Shown here in pieces: positions 61,956-64,000 of a DNA stretch of 64,000 nt. Position numbers and translations under genes: made by a program. The notes below the pieces were generated by a model. That model did no database searches and was not told the origin of the DNA. It saw nothing but the letters and a program-made list of their open reading frames with translations. This stretch comes from Asticcacaulis sp. AND118 (GTDB lineage Bacteria > Pseudomonadota > Alphaproteobacteria > Caulobacterales > Caulobacteraceae), in the NCBI RefSeq assembly GCF_020535245.1, contig NZ_CP084910.1:1340501-1404500 (forward strand), written 5' to 3'. Position 1 is the stretch's first letter, and each line of letters starts with the position of its first letter.

Positions 61956-63055
61956 CGCGGGCCTCCCGAACGGTCTGGAGACCGGCTCTTGGTGATCGGT
62001 TTTCCGGCGCTGTCTTGGGCGTCAAAGGCACCGTCAGATGGGTTTTCCCCATCGCGCGCGCGCATCATGAAGTTAGATTCTGAGTTAGATTCTAAGTTAA
62101 GGGGTCGATTTCCGCTTTTGCCTCCGTGGGTTACACCCTGTTTGGGTTCCTGATAGCACGAGAGGGCGGTTCCTGATGGCACGTGTCCGAGGGTTCCCGA
62201 TGGCACGAGGCTATCCACAGCCTGTCCACAGGCGGGATGAGGTTCGAAGGCGAGTAGCATTCGTCCGCCAACCTCGACCTCCAGAAACAGCGTGTAGCCC
62301 GGCAGGGGCTGTCGGCGCACGATGTCACGCAGCTCGAAGGCGAAGCGCTTGAACGGCGATAGGGCGCCGGATTTCTGGTGCAGGTGACGGAAGTCGAACC
62401 GCCAGCCGCTGCGCTGCCGGCCGCCATGCTTGCGCACAAGGCGATAGAGCCAGCGGTCAAGCCCGCCAGTCAGATCGAAATAGGCCCGGTCAATGGTGAG
62501 GATAAGGGCGTTGTCGAGCACGGCCTGATAGAACCAGTCAGGAACGATCAGCTCGATGCCGTCTGGGCGACCGGTCCGATCCGTGCGCTCCTTCCATTCG
62601 TTGATCCAGGAGAAGCGATGGCGGCGGCCTTCCGCCGCCTGACGGATGGAGGTGCTGACCGTCGTCGATTGCAGCCGGTCGAGCGCTGCCTTGAGGCGCT
62701 GATAGTCGCGAAGTGATGTTCCACGACCGATGAAGGTGAGAATTTCATAGGGTGTCGCCGCCATGAGCCGCGAGGTCCGCAAGCCGGAGTCGCGGGCTTC
62801 AACGATCTGGCTTGCGGCCCAGATCAGGATGTCGGCGTCCCAGATGGTGGCCATGCCATGGTCTGGCACAGCCTCGACGCGGATCGAGATGGCGCCCGCG
62901 ACGAAGTCGATGGGCGTCACACGATGCGATTTGGACAGGGAGAAGAAGGGATAGGCCATGAGATCCTGCGCATCTCTTGGCGCGAAATCGCCAGGGAGTG
63001 CCCGAAAGAGATCGAGCTGCCCGCGCTCCGAGAGTGTTCGATGCCGCGCCGACAT
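61952..63055 (-). CDS. repA: Replication initiator protein A
   Basis: 367 residues. Starts RGQLDLFRALPGDFAPRDAQDLMAYPFFSLSK and includes the winged-helix region FDLTGGLDRWLYRLVRKHGGRQRSGWRFDFRHLHQKSG (about 193-230), as in RepA initiators of alphaproteobacterial plasmids and ICEs. The last 120 residues are disordered, and their DNA carries three iteron-like repeats and DnaA-box-like sites. This implies the element can replicate after excision. Coupled to parA by ATGA. Confidence 0.92.
   Translation of the reverse strand: MSARHRTLSERGQLDLFRALPGDFAPRDAQDLMAYPFFSLSKSHRVTPIDFVAGAISIRVEAVPDHGMATIWDADILIWAASQIVEARDSGLRTSRLMAATPYEILTFIGRGTSLRDYQRLKAALDRLQSTTVSTSIRQAAEGRRHRFSWINEWKERTDRTGRPDGIELIVPDWFYQAVLDNALILTIDRAYFDLTGGLDRWLYRLVRKHGGRQRSGWRFDFRHLHQKSGALSPFKRFAFELRDIVRRQPLPGYTLFLEVEVGGRMLLAFEPHPACGQAVDSLVPSGTLGHVPSGTALSCYQEPKQGVTHGGKSGNRPLNLESNSESNFMMRARDGENPSDGAFDAQDSAGKPITKSRSPDRSGGPR
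62145..62230. repeat. Three iteron-like repeats plus DnaA-like boxes inside repA (candidate origin)
   Basis: GGTTCC(T/C)GAT(A/G)GCACG occurs at 62145-62160, 62168-62183 and 62192-62207, with starts 23 and 24 bases apart (about two helical turns). CTATCCACA (62211-62219) and CTGTCCACA (62222-62230) resemble the DnaA box TTATNCACA. They encode the disordered RepA tail (VPSGTLGHVPSGT). This arrangement is typical of iteron-controlled origins. Confidence 0.7.
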
Positions 63056-63072
63056 GGGATAGGGACGCCGGG

Positions 63073-63354
63073 TCAGCGCGCGAGGCGGCTTGGCTGGCCG
63101 CCCGACGGAAAGCCATGGCGCTTGGCGGGAAGAACCTGACCGCGCGGATCGGTTGTCGACGTCACCGCGCCGCGCTCGGCCCAGGCTTGCAGGTCGTCGA
63201 CGGCGTAGACGACGCGGCCTCCGAGCTTCTTGTAGGCCGGGCCGGTGCCATAGGTGCGGTGCTTTTCGAGGGTCCGGGCAGATAGGCTGAGAAATTCAGC
63301 GGCTTCCTTGGTGCGCAGAAAGCGCGGCGGCAAAACGGCGAGATCGGGGCGCAT
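63073..63354 (-). CDS. AlpA-like helix-turn-helix DNA-binding protein
   Basis: 93 residues from the ATG 63354. LPPRFLRTKEAAEFLSLSARTLEKHRTYGTGPAYKKLGGRVVYAVDDLQAWAERGAV is a MerR-like winged HTH, as in AlpA/excisionase proteins. It precedes repA by 17 bases, so it may regulate replication or excision genes. It is distinct from the similar protein at 22949. The upstream extension to 63474 is not supported. Confidence 0.88.
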   Translation of the reverse strand: MRPDLAVLPPRFLRTKEAAEFLSLSARTLEKHRTYGTGPAYKKLGGRVVYAVDDLQAWAERGAVTSTTDPRGQVLPAKRHGFPSGGQPSRLAR

Positions 63355-63492
63355 GGATCGGCCTTTCGTGGTGTGCGTTGGAACCGTCGGGAACAGACGG
63401 CGAATGCAGGCCACGATGGCGAAGGGAAGCGGGTTGGATGGAGGAGGAATTTGCGGGGGTCGAATTTCCCACACCGCGTCAGTACAAGAGTT

Positions 63493-63999
63493 TCAGGGTT
63501 TGCGACGGTGGCGAAGGAGTTTGCGATAGCCGCCGGAAATCATCGAGCGTGCGTCGCGGAGGAGTGACATCACCGAATGGCGGATCGGGGACACTTGCCA
63601 TTCGCTGCGGCCCAATCGTTTGAGGCGGAAGAGGCTCTGGGCGATCTCCTGCTGGGTGGCGCCAGAGCGTAGTCCATCGATGGCCTGTAGCATGCGCCGT
63701 GCCCGGGCGCGTTGCTGTCGCGTCAGACGTGCGTCGGGCGGCACGGACCGGCCATGAAGGTGAGCGAGGAGGCGATAGACGGCTGCAAGCCGGTCGAAGC
63801 CTTCCAGCGTCAGGGGAATGATCGCGGCAAGGGGTTCGGCGTCCAGGCTGAACACTTGCAGCCTTTGATCATCCAGCAGAGGCAATAGCGCATGAAAGCC
63901 GTCAATGCTTTGCTGGTCTGTGGACAAGGCGATCGGCAAGGGACTGTCTTGCGAGCGCGCGTCTTGCAGCACCGGCGGCGGTGACGATAACAGAACCAC
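63493..63999 (-). CDS. DUF2285 protein, probably truncated by the window edge
   Basis: At least 168 residues; the frame reaches the last bases of the window, and homologues usually extend further upstream. FDRLAAVYRLLAHLHGRSVPPDARLTRQQRARARRMLQAIDGLRSGATQQEIAQSLFRLKRLGRSEWQVSPIRHSVMSLLRDARSMISGGYRKLL is the DUF2285 domain, with a HTH-like helix pair at QQEIAQSLF. DUF2285 proteins lie beside repA-linked AlpA genes in this ICE type; function is unknown, probably regulatory. Confidence 0.85.
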   Translation of the reverse strand: MVLLSSPPPVLQDARSQDSPLPIALSTDQQSIDGFHALLPLLDDQRLQVFSLDAEPLAAIIPLTLEGFDRLAAVYRLLAHLHGRSVPPDARLTRQQRARARRMLQAIDGLRSGATQQEIAQSLFRLKRLGRSEWQVSPIRHSVMSLLRDARSMISGGYRKLLRHRRKP

Positions 64000-64000
64000 G

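Larger units (their letters stand above)
18346..64000. mobile_element. Integrative and conjugative element inserted in radC (left end; right end outside window)
   Basis: The element begins at the radC break with a large serine recombinase module and two ParB-like genes, carries a six-gene defence block, and continues with a complete Trb/Tra conjugation set, relaxase, repA and parA. Such trb/rlxS/repA/parA modules are common in ICEs of Rhizobiales, Sphingomonadales and Caulobacterales. Right boundary and att sequences cannot be seen. Confidence 0.88.

Noticed and set aside
18346-64000. Insertion sequences or CRISPR arrays in the element
   Set aside because: No DDE or Y1 transposase, no regularly spaced repeat-spacer array was found; the only recombinase is the large serine type.

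Overview
The window is high-GC DNA from an alphaproteobacterium, most likely a member of the Caulobacterales (Asticcacaulis/Caulobacter/Brevundimonas type). This is inferred from the gene set: a DUF1476 F1-ATPase zeta-type protein, a purC-purS-purQ-purL cluster next to bolA and monothiol grxD, msrPQ, a GH9 endoglucanase, and a TTAA-N7-TTAA CtrA-type box. No rRNA, tRNA or CRISPR array was recognised.

Region 1 (1-18,180) is ordinary chromosome. It holds the 5' end of a membrane-sensor gene, rpsD, a gluzincin-like lipoprotease/TPR protein, grxD, a degenerate aldo/keto-reductase-like protein, bolA, a Sel1-repeat membrane protein, purL, purQ, purS, purC, a DUF1476 protein, a small secreted protein, a 2OG-oxygenase-like protein that lacks one iron ligand, purB, a secreted GH9 glycosidase, a repeat-rich envelope protein with a peptidoglycan-binding domain, and msrPQ. 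A family of palindromic CCTCCCC-rich repeats fills several intergenic spaces.

Region 2 starts where radC is cut: only its 3' end (18,178-18,345) remains. From there to the window end lies one integrative and conjugative element (ICE). Its left end carries a two-HTH regulator, a large serine recombinase, two translationally coupled ParB-like proteins and a small excisionase/AlpA-type HTH protein.

Region 3 (23,430-41,599) is the cargo and the most interesting part. It is a six-gene block: a DEAH helicase with a nuclease-like C-terminus, transcribed divergently from a BrxR/CapW-type WYL regulator, followed by a DrmD-like SNF2 helicase with a C-terminal DUF3883 domain, a 1,407-residue sacsin/Hsp90-type (GHKL) ATPase, a DUF1156 DNA methyltransferase and a DUF499 ATPase with an N-terminal HEPN-like RNxxxH motif. 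The five rightward genes are tightly packed. Families like these occur in phage-defence islands, and the methylase/helicase/ATPase content resembles DISARM in logic. The canonical drmA, drmB and drmC are absent, so I read this as a DISARM-related but distinct antiviral system. Two near-identical operator-like sequences sit one base upstream of the two divergent start codons.

Region 4 (41,786-64,000) is the conjugation and maintenance module: a LysR regulator, then on the minus strand DUF2274, trbI (frameshifted in a C5 run), trbG, trbF, trbL, trbK-alt, trbJ, trbE, trbD, trbC and trbB. An inserted hipBA toxin-antitoxin pair follows, then a RHH protein, traG, an RlxS-type relaxase, a candidate oriT, a lytic transglycosylase, DUF736, the TraF peptidase, DUF2840, a RHH partner, parA, repA (with iteron-like repeats inside its 3' end), an AlpA-like HTH and a DUF2285 protein that reaches the window edge. 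The recombinase would excise and integrate the element, RepA/ParA could maintain its circular form, the Tra/Trb set would transfer it, and the defence block would pay the host back. The trbI frameshift may have disabled transfer.
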